Of a DNA stretch of 64,000 nt, positions 38,101 to 51,100 are shown piece by piece. The notes beneath the pieces are model-generated. The model was not told where the DNA came from. It saw only the letters and a list, made by a program, of their open reading frames with translations, and did no database searches. The first letter of the stretch is position 1. Every line of letters begins with the position of its first letter. The stretch is from Davidsoniella eucalypti (Eukaryota > Ascomycota > Sordariomycetes > Microascales > Ceratocystidaceae). The position numbers and the translations under genes were made by a program. The DNA is taken from positions 1 through 64,000 of the forward strand of contig RMBW01000079.1 of assembly GCA_004009845.1 (NCBI GenBank). The letters run 5' to 3'.

Positions 38101-38197
38101 GGTCGGAGATAGAAAGTAGTCCTGATGCTCTAACAACCCCCTCCCAATGAGGTGAGCATTGGCATCAGTAGACATCATGACCCCCCTCTTCTTTTAT

Positions 38198-39218
38198 CTA
38201 GTAAGGGCTGAAGCCGCCACGAGAGCCACGGCCACGATATCCACCACGGTAGCCTCCACGGGGCATAAAGCCTCCACGAGGCATGAAGCCACCACGACCT
38301 CTACCGCGCGTACCTCCACGGCCCCGGGTCAAGCCGGGAACATTGGTACGTTTGGGTGTCACCTTGATGTTCCGACCCTTGAACAAGCTCTCGTTTAGTA
38401 CAAGCGCCTGCGCTACGAGACTTGGCTCGTTGAACTCAACATAGGCATATCTATATTTCAAGTCAGCATTCTCAAACCACAACCAGTCATTTATAATAAC
38501 AAGCAAAGATCCTTACCCTTTCGGCTGGCCAGTAAACTTATCCAGCAAGATGGTTACACGATTGATAGCACCACAACTCTGGAAGTGTGCCTGGATCTCC
38601 TCGGGCGAGGCAGAGTAATCGACGTTACCGACAAAGACACTCCGGTTGTCGATATCTTCGCGACTCTCGTTGGCATCGTGGCTTTGCTGAGTGAGAGAAG
38701 CCTGCATTTCGCGCAGTTTGGTTGCTTCTGCTTCCATCTCAGCTACGCGTTTCTTCATCGCCGAAATTTCCTCCTATTTCATCCCAAGTACCAAGGTGTA
38801 AGCTTATGATTCTCTCTTTTTTTCTTATCTTTGATGGTATGGTCTTCCAGACGCCTATCATGAGTTTGTTGGGTGATGGCCTCATACATCATGTGGCGAT
38901 TCTAGGACTAGCCTTGAACGATACCGTTCAAGATACAACGCGCAATATAAATGCATATAGCGGCACTTGTCGCATGCATTGGTTCAAGGCCTTAGTCACT
39001 GTGTATTTACAGTAGCAAAGGGGCAACTTGAATATGGGTGCGTCTATGGCCTAGATTCTACCCTCTCAACCAACTTGATATGGCGCCATAGAAGCTACTA
39101 TCATGGCTTTTGTTTTGCGCACCTCCTCTTCATTGCCAGTCTCATCTGTGTTAGGGATAGGCTCGTTCTTGATGGCGAAGGCGCCCTTCTCCTCGAAATC
39201 ATTCGCAGTGCCTGACAT
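38198..39218 (-). CDS. pab2: Nuclear polyadenylate-binding protein 2
   Basis: Orthologue of Pab2/PABPN1, which binds poly(A) in the nucleus and acts in 3'-end formation and nuclear RNA turnover. Three exons on the minus strand: 39218-39123, 38773-38517 and 38450-38198, all with GT/AG borders, giving 201 residues. Seen: an acidic N-terminus (residues 1-34), a short coiled coil (about 33-62), one RRM (about 76-152) with RNP2 VFVGNV and RNP1 KGYAYVEF, and an Arg-Gly-rich tail (about 158-201) ending in Ser-Pro-Tyr, a likely target of arginine methylation. Order and length match the family. The first intron is 349 bp, long for this window, and meets an in-frame stop soon after the donor, so retention would truncate the protein before the RRM. 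Confidence 0.94.
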
Positions 39219-42200
39219 CTTATCTTGGCTGTTCGTATGCAACGGTGGCTTGTCGTTTCTGTGTGGTGTAGCGATGCGATTGTATTGAAGTGGATGGTCG
39301 AGGCTATGTTATCAGCGTGGCTTATATTCTAGCACAGCAATGTTAATCGATGTATGATGATGGATATATGAGTTTGATTTTCAGGCCAATAAGTAGACAA
39401 GTCCACGATACTGAGGTTTGGGTAGAAAGTCGAAATACGTTCCGATGTCATTTCCATCTACCGTCACATGCAGATAGTGGCACTCCTCGGTTAAAGGTCA
39501 AAGAGGCATAGCAGTTTAGGATGGCGCACCAGGTGAATATTTTTTTGGTCTAGTCGGTCGATAGGTTTTATACTAGAAAGTTCGTCAATCGGGTATCGTC
39601 AGGTTGATGGCGTTGATTCTGACCGTTGTCCAAGGACTTGAAAGTAAGAAGTTTATCGTCAAATATCGGCTCAAGCTACACCTTATTTTAGTAATGAAAA
39701 CAAAAGGTCGAAACCACGAGGCTGACAAACATGAAGAAAAAAAATGGGTCTTAAAGCTTTCGATTTGTACAGAAAGGGAAAGATCTTGTTCCTATTTTAG
39801 CATTCTTGGTACTGAAAGTGGGTCATTCATCTCTTGAACGCCATCCCACCCTTTAACCCTATTAATCAACTAATGTGGTATATTTTAGCAACCCTAATTG
39901 ATATATCGTAATAATTAGCTAACAATTTGAGATAATTGTGAACACACCGACCACCAAATTCCGACTTGTGAGGATATTCGATACTTAAAATACAACGTTT
40001 CCATGAACTTTGTGTCATAAAATACTCAATAGTGAATATTGTCGCTGATTATGAAGAGGAAAATGGCTGTTATCGAGAGGATGAAAAAAAGCTTTGGTGG
40101 TTGGTCTAAATCCAAAAACTGGTCACCGAAACATAGCGAAACATCGCACGAACAGCAAGAAAAAAAGTCGAAACGTGACAAGGAATTTCTTGTATGGGTG
40201 TTTCTTAAGTAGCTATTTTTGAAACATGGATGTGATGGAGATGGTAGACTGTAACCTCAGAATCCGGTGACTTGATATTATCGGCACCAAATGTCTGATG
40301 TTTGTAGCTATGCAAGTATCGAGCAGATCAGAGAGCGTTTGATGGCTATGTAGTATAAGCGGATCATTGTAGATAGTGCAGCTGAGTTGACACAGAAAAA
40401 AAAGGAATCGTGGCATCTATATACAGCGTATAGTTTGATATTTGTCTATGTACATATGTAGCTTACTGCAACGACAAGATGTTGACATTGCTAGTCGTAA
40501 AGGCAATGTATGGCACTAATAGAAACATCATATAAGACGCAACCGTGCTAAGCTAGGATTCTCGTATATAATGGGACGAGATGCGAGATAGTAGAGGCTG
40601 TACGTGGCGGCTTATAAAGTAGCTGACATGAAACTGCGTGGATTTATCCGCGATTACGACTATCAGATATCCAGTCGGAGCGGAAGAGAGGGCTGCTTCA
40701 GCAAGACTATGCGTTTGGCTACATATACAAACTAGGCTCCAGGGAATGCGTTGAAGTCAACCTTAAATCACAGTATGATTCGATACAAGGGGGATCGATA
40801 CTCGAATGCAGCATCACAACATGGAAATGGACAGGGAAAAAAACATAACTTCGCGGAGCTAAGCGAACATCCCGACCTCTCCGTTTAAGCTGAGGAAGTA
40901 GAGATTTTCTTTGAGTACATACACATATATTGAACAAGTCCGAGTACAAGGAACAGGCAACAAACATGTCAGCGAGCATAGTTTGGAATTAAGCCGTAAT
41001 AGACGTCATAAAATGAGAGCGATGGATGCAACACAACGAGGCTGTGATGCTGTGGGTGGCATAACAAAGTGATTTGCGATCGAGATAAGAATAAGAATAG
41101 GGTTTGCCCCAGACAGACAGACTCCTGAGGTAGCAAGAAAGTAAAGAGGGATGTATAAAGCCTCCCTGACCACATTGCATTGCTAAGCTACGCTTGTTGT
41201 AGTGCCATGCCGGCATTATATCAGTGGCAGAATTGTAGACTGTACAACGTATAACCTGTACAACTGCAATGTCATAGTGGCTCGAAGAGGTTTCTACAAC
41301 CCTTTCGTTTAAGTAAGAAGACTGCATGCTGGATATGTAGATTAGTTGTTGGCTATTATAGTGAACTGAAACGGAGGGCCGAGTCTGGTCAAGATTGCGG
41401 TGAGATGAAGCGGGGAGGAGAGAAGGAGAGAAGGGAGCTGGCTAGGGTCGTGCCGATTGGGGAGAACTACCACTAAGCATGGAACAATCTAAGATAGATT
41501 GGCGTCTGTGATGATTCCAGGTGCCTAGAATCAATGCATATGTTATTGGCAGTGTTATGGATTATGGATATACAGATACATATATATTGAAGACTTTACA
41601 AATGCTAATACCACACTACAGCAAAGCAGCCTTTTTCGCAAGAAGGGTGAGAATTGCCGCTGCCTGCCCTGCACAGCCTCGAATAAAAGCGCAGTCGTCG
41701 TTAATGAGCTCTACGAGAAGACCCAAAAGATCCGAGTCTCGTGCTGAATTGGATTGATTTGAGCACAGCAGCGGATGAAGCTGTTTGGAACTTGCAAGCT
41801 ATTTTTTTCTTCGTTTGCTTTTCCTTCTCGTTGGACTGTTTCGAGTTTTAGGTTTTGGACTCTGGTTTTTATTTCTATTTTTCCCATCCCTTTGTCCCCA
41901 AGCCCTTTTCTATTCATTATATATTTTTTTCTTTATTTGCCATCGGAAGTTGGCGTCTTTTGGCCTTTTTTTTTTCTGCCGCCTCTTCCTTGCTGGGAAA
42001 ACCGTACGAAGCTTTTTTCTTTTCAATTTTTTTATCCGGTCACTTTGGCCGCCTTAGAAGCTTCTGCTGCCCCAAAGGCTCTAGAACGGCCGCAGAATAG
42101 CCCCAAGCTTCAGAGGCCAAAGACCTAAAGTGCTTCTGACCTCCAGTGAGGAGTTCCACTGGGCTTGGCGCTGTGTTTTTCCCTTTTGCTCTTGTTGTCT

Positions 42201-42803
42201 TCCGACCGTCTCGCTTCGCTTCGCTTTGATTTGCTTTGCATATAAACCTAAACCACCTAAACTGCAACCAGCTTGAATTAATTCAACTCACCCGTCAACC
42301 ACCCCGCAGACGATATTGCATGTCCCTGGCGGCCTGCGTCACTTTTTTCTCTTCTTTATTTTCCTCACTTCTCCTTTCCACCTAGACACTTCTCGCTCTG
42401 CATTCCGCCTGAGCTGCCCTTGACGCAACACCATCTATATTGTCATAATAACAGCCCGTTGAACTGTTTCCGCTCGCAGCGCCGCCTCGCCAATCAATCC
42501 AGCCGATCCAACCAAATCAAGTCCAGCCGACCACTCCTTTGTCCCTGCACAATCCAATCATCGCTTCTCCGACCTATCGCTATCACTATCGCTATCGCTA
42601 TCGCTCCCCGTCGCTTCAGCCGTCCCGCCCCGACTGCCGTCGCTGTGCGCCCGGTTGTTTACTCCTCAACTCACATTGCCATCGCCATTGTCGCTGCCGT
42701 CTCATAATCTCATCCGCTCGCCGTCAGCCTCCCGCATCGGCTTTCCTCTGAACGCTGTCTGCTTGCATCTGCCGTGGCTTCTAACGCCGACTCCCAAGTG
42801 CTC
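39219..42803. other. Intergenic between divergent pab2 and rsp5
   Basis: The two genes are divergent, so this 3.6-kb stretch holds both promoters. The part near 39840-40000 is AT-rich. From about 41790 the sequence becomes strongly pyrimidine-rich on the plus strand (long T and C/T runs to 42460), consistent with a promoter and long leader for rsp5. No open frame has a recognisable domain. Confidence 0.6.
42575..42604. repeat. TATCGC hexamer repeat in the rsp5 leader
   Basis: Five consecutive hexamers, TATCGC with the second copy changed to TATCAC, about 200 bp before the rsp5 ATG and probably inside its transcribed leader. Confidence 0.85.
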
Positions 42804-45800
42804 ATGGCTGCCCGGGCTGACTCTGCTCCGCAGGGGTAAGTACTGATACTGACTGACCTGTCTGTTCTCCAATCTTGTCTGTGCTGATTACTGACCAGTT
42901 CTTTAGAGCCCCGAACCTGCGGATTACCGGTGCGTGCTGCTCGAGCTACTCTTTGGCTGCAGAAATCCACTGTCGCAAATATCATCTGTTCATTACTAAC
43001 GCTTGACCGATATCTAGTGATCGCTGCCGACGGCCTCTACAAGCGCGATGTCTTCCGTAAGCCAATCATCCCTTAGCCAAGCTATTCCCCGCAACAGCCC
43101 GCTTGTCCTCTCCGCACCGAGCATCAGACCGGCCTTTGCCATTGCGCCATAACCATACATTCATAATAACTCAGCTCTAACAACCAATCGCTCCAGGTTT
43201 TCCTGATCCGTTCGCTGTCGTGACACTCAATGGCGAGCAGACCAAAACCACAGGTGTCTGCAAACGCACCCTCAATCCCTACTGGAACGAGAGCTTTGAT
43301 TTGTATGTTGCTATGCTATAATCTTTCCTGGATCGTCTTGGTCGTTGTACTAATATTCCCGCTCATATCTACAGTGCCGCAACCGAAGAGAGTATCTTAG
43401 CCGTCCAGGTGTTTGACCAGAAGAAGTTTAAAAAGAAGGACCAAGGCTTCCTTGGTGTCATCAATGTCCGTGTAGGCGATGTCATCAACCTTGGCCCTGA
43501 ATCTGGAGGTAATACAATTCACACACTTTGTGCAATCTATACATATATAATATGCACATAAGCTGCTAGAGGGATATAAACACCTTCTATATTTCCGCTT
43601 ATAGATACCTACGAAATGGACTGCTCTTTTTCAGTCATCACACCGAATCTTGCTATATAACACTTACTAACGTTGATGTCTAGATCAAATGATCACTCGT
43701 GATCTAAAGAAGGCCGCCGACAACCTGGTTGTCAATGGAAAGATCATACTCAAACTTTCCATGAACCTTCAGACCCCACCTGTTCGCAACAATTCGGTCC
43801 ACCCGAATCTTCAGAATGCCGCGTCTGGTAGTCGTATCTCGCTTCCGGCTAGTACTCAAAGCGGAAGCACTGATGGCCGGCCTCGCTCGCCCCCTGCTAA
43901 CGGTGCCCCTGGCGGGAACACCATGACCCTTGTACTGAACGGATCAGCAGCTTCTGCTGTACCTCCCGGAGGGAACGCCATGACCCTCGTACATAGACCA
44001 GCTCCATCGAATGCATCAGCCTCTTCTATCGGCCCCGTTGCACCTCCTGTCGGTCAATCTGCCGCCGATAGCGCGGCAATGCGCCCCACAACTCAGTTAA
44101 GTCCGTTCGAAGATGCTCAAGGCCGTCTTCCTTCGGGGTGGGAACGCCGCGAGGACAATCTTGGACGTACATACTACGTTGATCACAACACCCGTACTAC
44201 CAGCTGGAACCGCCCTAACGCCAACGGAACTGTTCCTCAGGCCGAACGAGATGCCAACACACAGGTGGAAAGACAGCGCCATCAGAACCGAACATTGCCA
44301 GAAGGCACTGGTGCTAACTCGCCCACCTTGCAAGCACAGCAGACAGGCTCATCCGCTGGATCTGCACAGCAAGCTCAAGGCGCTGCAGGCGCTGGCAACA
44401 TGCTCATGTCTGGAACTACCCAGGCCGGTACTGGAGAACTACCCCCCGGTTGGGAGGAGAGACGTACCCCGGAAGGCCGCCAGTACTATGTCGACCACAA
44501 CACACGTACTACAACCTGGGTTGACCCCCGTCGCCAGCAATACATCCGTGTCTATAACCCACAGAACAATGGCAACGGCATCCAACAACAACCTGTCTCT
44601 CAGCTTGGACCTTTGCCTAGCGGCTGGGAAATGCGACTTACTAACACTGCTCGTGTATACTTCGTCGATCACAACACCAAGACGACAACTTGGGATGACC
44701 CTCGGTTACCCTCTTCTTTAGATCAGAATGTGCCACAGTACAAGCGCGATTTCCGCAGAAAGCTCATCTACTTCCGGTCGCAACCTGCTATGCGGATAAC
44801 TTCTGGACAATGCCACATCAAGGTTCGCAGATCGCACATCTTCGAAGACTCTTTTGCGGAGATCCAACGGCAAACACCTACCGAACTCAAGAAGAGACTT
44901 ATGATCAAGTTCGACGGCGAGGATGGTCTTGACTACGGTGGTCTCTCCAGAGAGTTCTTCTTCTTACTTTCTCACGAAATGTTCAACCCATTCTACTGTC
45001 TCTTCGAGTACTCTGCACACGACAACTACACCCTGCAGATCAACCCTCACTCGGGAATCAACCCTGAGCATCTCAACTACTTCCGTTTCATTGGCCGCGT
45101 TGTCGGTCTTGCTATCTTCCATCGTCGTTTCTTGGATGCCTTCTTCATCGGCGCTCTTTACAAAATGGTTCTTGGCAAGGCCGTTTCTTTGGCAGATATG
45201 GAAGGTGTCGATGCAGACTTTCATCGATCATTGCAATGGATTCTCGATAATGACATTTCCGATGGTATTCTGGAGCAGACTTTCTCTACTGAAGACGAGC
45301 GCTTTGGGACTATCGTCGTTGAAGATCTCAAAGAGGGTGGTCGTGATATCGAAGTAACCAATGAGAACAAGAAGGAGTACGTTGACTTGATGGTTAAGTG
45401 GCGCATCCAGAAGCGTATTGAAGAGCAGTTCAAGGCCTTCAAGGAGGGCTTCTCTGAACTCATTCCTCAAGAGCTCATCAACGTCTTCGATGAGCGTGAG
45501 CTTGAACTTCTCATTGGTGGTATCGCCGAAATCGATGTCGACGACTGGAAGAAACACACCGACTATCGTGGTTACACCGAAAGCGACGAAGTTATCCAGT
45601 TCTTCTGGCAAACAATTAAGGGATGGGATGGTGAGCAAAAGTCTCGTCTACTTCAATTCGCCACGGGAACGTCCCGTATTCCTGTCAACGGTTTCAAGGA
45701 TCTCCAGGGCTCAGACGGACCAAGAAGATTTACCATTGAAAAAGCAGGTGACATCAACAATCTACCCAAGGCTCATACTTGGTAAGTTACTACTGACCCT

Positions 45801-45949
45801 TTGATCTCAAAAATTCAAGACTTAAAAGTATACTAACATTGACACCTAGCTTTAACCGTCTGGATCTTCCTCCGTATCGGAGTCTAGAGATGCTTCAGCA
45901 GAAACTCACTATTGCTGTTGAGGAAACCATGGGTTTTGGACAAGAATAA
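42804..45949 (+). CDS. rsp5: Nedd4/Rsp5-type HECT E3 ubiquitin ligase
   Basis: E3 ligase that takes ubiquitin from an E2 onto its own cysteine and passes it to membrane proteins, transcription factors and other targets. Seven exons: 42804-42835, 42907-42929, 43018-43056, 43197-43302, 43375-43508, 43684-45781 and 45850-45949, giving 843 residues. Seen: N-terminal C2 domain (about 10-130; LRIT...DGLYKRDVF, NPYWNESF), a Ser/Pro/Gly-rich linker, three WW domains at about 260-289, 364-393 and 422-451 (each LPxGWE...YY/FVDHNT..T.W), and a HECT domain to the end. The catalytic cysteine, in the HTCFNRL motif, is residue 811, 32 residues before the C-terminus as in yeast Rsp5. Its TGC codon is split after TG by the last intron. 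Length is slightly above yeast Rsp5 because of the linker. Convergent with the complex I gene. Confidence 0.97.
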
Positions 45950-46929
45950 GAAAGAAAAAACAGTATTAGATTACGCGAGAGGGTGGAAGTTGCCATGCAT
46001 TTTTTGTTTCTTTTGGGCATTTGACTTCGAAATTTGCTATTATCGTTTTTTTTTTTTTGGTTTGGAAGAGATGTATTTGGGAAAGAAAGATTGAAAGGTT
46101 AACCAAGCCAACAATGGGATATACATCTATGGTCTGTTGCGCTTATGTCCTTATTCCGTTTTCTGTTTTATCTATCAGAGGTCTTCTTTATTTATGCTAA
46201 CGTCACGGCATTTTTCATGCATGTGCTAAAAGAAATAGTTCTACCGTTTCTATTTTTCTTTTTTTCTTTTCCCCTTTTCCTTTTCCCTTTTCGATTATAT
46301 ACATACTACTATTCCCCTCCGTTGACTAACAATTTCGAAGTTTGCTTGTATTATCATTTCTTCAGAGTTATACTTTTCTGTTTTATCGTTTTTGATATGT
46401 ATCTGCTATCATAGAAGTCATAAAATCATTTTAACGACCCAAACCCATTTGATATAGAACATCGTATGCCATTCTACATTGAGAAATATATGTCCGGTAT
46501 ATATTGTTATTCTACAGATCACGACGAGATTGTCGAATGTACTTATACTTTGTAATATATGTATATATAAATGTAGGTAATCATGGTGACAGGTTGTGTT
46601 TAAAAAGAAAACTAAAGGCTGTTTGGTCACTGAGAGACCTTTCATGACTGTGAACTGTTGATGTAGGCCAAGCTCTAGACCCCAGAGAAACTGTGTGATA
46701 GAAAACATCCTCAGAGTAAAACAAGAGGGGAAAAGAAATGTACAAAAGTGGACGTGATCTAACAAATCAGTTTTCCCCGCCCCTAGAGATGACTTTGCTG
46801 GTATAGTTGGCGGTGTAAATAGCTGTTGGAATAGTAGCAACCGAATGCTGGCGCTCTGACTGTTATGAAGAGATGTAAAAGCTGGGTCGAATAGTAGTAG
46901 TGATGCTGTTGAAAACATGACCGAACGGT
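45950..46929. other. Shared 3' intergenic region of rsp5 and the complex I gene
   Basis: A 980-bp AT-rich spacer between two stop codons, with long T runs near 46048-46060 and 46250-46295. It should hold both 3' UTRs. A minus-strand frame of 175 codons near its right side is hydrophobic and random-looking and is not called. Confidence 0.6.
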
Positions 46930-48167
46930 TTACTTGCGGTACCACATGCGGGTCAGCTTAGTGTTGCGCATCTTGCGCTGCAGTTGGAAGACGCCTGTTG
47001 TTAGAGTTACGATATAATGTTAGTTAATAGCCTCCCCATGAATTATGAAATGATACGCTAGTTGCAGCCGTCTTTAATATGTCGTAGCAGAAAATCGGTA
47101 CGTACCGTACATGAGCGCCTCGGGGGTCGGAGGGCAGCCGGGGACGTAGACGTCGACGGGGACAACGCGATCACAACCACGCACTACAGAGTAGGAGTAA
47201 TGATAGTAACCGCCACCGTTGGCACAGGACCCCATGGAGATGACCCAACGCGGGTCGGGCATCTGGTCGTAGACTTGGCGTAGAGCGGGAGCCATCTTGT
47301 TGGTCAGAGTACCGGCGACAATCATGATATCAGATTGACGAGGCGAGGCACGGAAAATAATGCCAAGACGATCTTGATCGTACCGTGGAGTAGATAGATG
47401 CATCATTTCGACGGCGCAGCAGGCCAGACCAAAGGTCATGGGCCAGAATGAACCTTGGCGACCCCAATTAGTGATGATATCGAGAGTAGTCCTGTTGATT
47501 TGCAAAGCTTGATGTCAGTGGGGGGTTTCGTCATTCTAACCGGTTGCATTTTCCTAGAAGAGCCAATGAAGCCACAGATAAAGAAAAATAGCTCGATCAT
47601 CACTCGCTATCGCGAAGCACAATGCGGGCCCGCCCCAAGAGATATCAGGGTTCCCCAGATTGAGGAGCGGGTCCTAGCAAGACTAGCGTGTGTTTATGGT
47701 GTTGCGGAGAGAGGTATGAAGAGCTGGCGTTTTCTGAGATGGCTCAAGATGAATTGATGGAAGAGTAAGATAAGCACTTACAGTGCCCATTGAACGGCGC
47801 CCTTAGTTGGTTCTTCGCTAGCCAAAGGCACCTCTTTCCGGGGCTTGTTGAGCCGATAGCTTTTCGGTTCGGCCGTCAGCGACGAGGCCTTCCGGGACGA
47901 GGCCACGGCAGCGCTGGGAACGAGGGCATTTGTAGGCCGCACTAGACAGAGCAAGTTAGACAATGATCTAGGGCGTAATCTGGGGTTCAATGCCTTGTGG
48001 CAATCTTCGTGATGGTATGTAGATCTCATTATTGGCTGTAATGGACACCAATTGGGCCGCGGAAAAGCAGGAGAACCCGACAAAACCCTCAATTATCGTG
48101 GGGATTTCAGTGAATAGCACATACGCTGCATGGCCATTGAGCCTGCGATGCGGGCCGGGCGCATCAT
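46930..48167 (-). CDS. nuo19.3: NADH:ubiquinone oxidoreductase PSST subunit, mitochondrial
   Basis: Nuclear-encoded complex I subunit (NDUFS7/PSST, NuoB family) that carries iron-sulfur cluster N2 and passes electrons to ubiquinone in the mitochondrial inner membrane. Four exons on the minus strand: 48167-48125, 47941-47782, 47491-47106 and 46994-46930, giving 217 residues. Seen: an Arg-, Ala- and Ser-rich N-terminal targeting sequence beginning Met-Met-Arg-Pro, then the core with the tandem cysteines GLACCAVE, the GSCANGG motif and PGCPPTPEAL, which together supply the four cluster ligands, and the C-terminal end KLTRMWYRK. All ligands are intact. The start at 48167 was chosen because it gives a presequence and joins in frame through GTATGT and a CTAG acceptor. 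Introns are 183, 290 and 111 bp. Confidence 0.96.
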
Positions 48168-51100
48168 TGTAGCAAAGAATGAAGTCGTAATCGAAATTCG
48201 GGATTTCAATTGATTGCGAGCTGGGCAATTGGCGTCGTGTCGAGGGTTCGAATTAGGGCTTGTTTTGGTCGTCGGCTCGGTTTGCAAGATCGGGAGATTG
48301 AGGGGGAATCAATGCTTTCCGTGATGATACTCCAGATTAGCAACAAAAAAAATACAATTAGTAGCGGTAATTTTAGTGGTCAAGTCTATGCCTAACAAAA
48401 AAAGGCCCTCGCTTCGTCCATACTAACGCTTTCCTTTGTCAAGACTGTGGATAATCAGAGAAACGTTGATTGGCTGCCCCAGACCTTCCTTTCAGATGAC
48501 TAATCTTTTGGACGCTTAGTCATTTTTCCTCTTCAGCTTGATAGATTCCATCAGTGATAATCAAGAAGAAAGAAAATACAACATCGTGTGTGTAGTTATA
48601 CAATATGATAAATCACTACTTTGGAGAGTCTTCATACAATGAAGCCCCTCCACCAATAGTCTGATATTTACCCCAACAGACCAACTAATCACCAGTTAGA
48701 GGGCCGAAAACTATTGTGACCACCCATATTTTCACGTCCATTTATTGCGATACATGGCGTAAGCCACAAGTGCAAATGAATGCCTCCTCATATTTCGATA
48801 TTGCACTTGCGGTGTACAAACGTACAGTCGAAAATTGCTTATAAAAACTAAGCCTGTAGCTATGCCACTTATCCTATCCGCCCTCTATAAACTACCAAAT
48901 TCAAATGTATGCAACTCACAAAGGTATAACCGCCCGACATCAAATATATCACCTTTGGCTTCTCTATTGTTAGAAGCCAGAGCACTCTTTGTTTGATAAG
49001 TGGATGATCCATGAATAGAAACAAATATACAGCTATCATCTCCTCCCAGAATATCGTGTGGGAGCAGCTATGAAACATGACTTTTGACAGTAGGCTCAGC
49101 CACCAGTCTCACTATGCATTGGTGATATAGAGTAAATAAGATAGCATCATAGCAAGAGTCGGCATACCGGCAAAACAAGTGACATCGTGTCTTGGCAATA
49201 CCAGCGATCTTTAGATGGCATGCAGCTATGATTGACGACTTATAACACCAGACCTACCTATATCAGCTTGAACTAGTGATTATATCAACTCCCAAGACAT
49301 CGTCAGTTTCTTTCAGTATATACATAGGCCCGATATACTCACCAGCGAGAAGCGGCGCTTGATATTTGCCGGTGTTGCACAACTCGACACATCGGCTACC
49401 CACATCCATAGGCGTAGGTTTGCTCTCGTATGTCAAATTACAATGTAGCAGAACCCCGTGTTCAGAGAGGCTCATCTTATTTATATTCATACGACGAGGC
49501 GTCTACGTAAACTACTTTACACCAATGCAACAGGGACATAGTGCAAGAAGGGAGAGAAAGCACTAGCCATCAGAAAACAGTAAAGCAATACAAAGCGGCA
49601 CCTCGTGCTGGCTAAAGTTGGCGGCTTGTCCATTCTAGCAGGAAACACAAGCTGCCTTCTATTTGCTACAGTGCTATTTCCTAAGTACTACCACTGACTA
49701 GAAATGAAGGCTAATGAGCGTTAAAGAAGGGGGGGCGTGCAAGAGAGATACTGGCGTCGTCATCGCTAATGGAGGCAGTGCTGCATTCATAAAATGTTGA
49801 TTTGCTATGCTCTTATTACACGTAATAAAAAAGCGGCGGCTCATACAAAAATCAATCCACTACAACCTGGCTTCTGAGCAGCAAACAAACCTTCTGTAAT
49901 GCGTGCATCTATATGTAGGTCCAGCCTGAGTAGACTCATATAACTGGACCGTGCTGTGCCACACTACTAGGTTTCTAAGGGCGCCAAAAAGCAGCAGTAG
50001 ACGCACTGCCAATTGCCCTCAAAGCCTCCTTCTTCGAACCGTCCAGCCTCGTGCTTTTACAAGAGAGCTACATATGTATGCACAACAGTACAAACTGGCT
50101 GGCAATGCCAATTGATAGCAAGTGGTGTATGCATCTTCAAGCATCCCTTCGCCTCACATATCCCTGCTTTTTAACCAATACAAGGGCCATCAGCATCATA
50201 GTACAGCGCCCAGAGAAAATTCCAGAGTGAGAAAGGAACCCTGCTGCTCAAATAATGCCAACGGCCTAATATGTAGACATGGAAAGGTATCCCTTGGACA
50301 GCAAGAGTGGAAACATCACGATGAAGTCACACGACATCGTTGCGCCGCAGAGTTAGTCTATCGCTGTTGGTTGACTCTAGTGGTTTTGTTAGCAGCAACT
50401 AACATAATGATTATCGGTTGAGAAAATCACAGGATTGCAACAAGGCCTTGCTTTCCCTTTTATTATCGAAGTCCGGCGCTGCCTCGATTCTCCAGTATTT
50501 TTTAGCATGGAATATTGACTTGGTTGGCTGAAAGAGAATGAAACCGCTGTAGAGTGTGGTTCTAACAGAGTCCATGGTTGCTGGAAAGTCTGATTTGCAG
50601 GCGACACAGTATACATGTATACATATACTGAGGCACCTGAAGTCCAATGAACCAAATCCTGATAGGGATGTCAAGTAGCAAATCTGAAACTCAATTTAAT
50701 CAGAGGTTCCTTGCCCAAGCACAAGCAAGTTTACGATACACTAAAAAAAGGGTACAACAGCTAGCTATGTATATTGATGCTGATCAGAAAAGGCGGTCTA
50801 TAACTGCATGTTTGAACTAGAGACGATCACTTCTTTGATATCCTTACTCGACAGAAAGTATACAGACATAGCAACTAGAGCAAGATATTTTTATATTTAT
50901 TTATTACTATTTTACGTCTACCAACTGTTATTTCGAATACGACGGCATGCTCCGGACGCGGGCAACTGACCGATGTCATCTTCCAGCTAACTCCCGGCCA
51001 AGAGAGCTCTCTGTCCAGCATGGCGGGGTTCCAGGGTTAGTTACCTGGTGTTTTTGGATGCGGTAAAAGCTAAAGCTATCTAGTCAGAAGGGCTGTCGGC

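Larger units (their letters stand above)
32960..38197. other. 5.2-kb intergenic stretch without a convincing gene
   Basis: Begins with the promoter and leader of the GPI-protein gene. The rest holds homopolymer T or A tracts (A18 ending near 33890, T22 at 34178-34199, a T-rich block at 36900-36935), a G8 run near 34684, and a hexamer repeat at 35154-35177. Open frames are short and random in composition. Confidence 0.6.

Noticed and set aside
46418..46945. 175-codon minus-strand frame overlapping the 3' end of the complex I gene
   Set aside because: Overlaps the last exon of that gene in another frame and is hydrophobic, random-looking sequence from the AT-rich 3' region.
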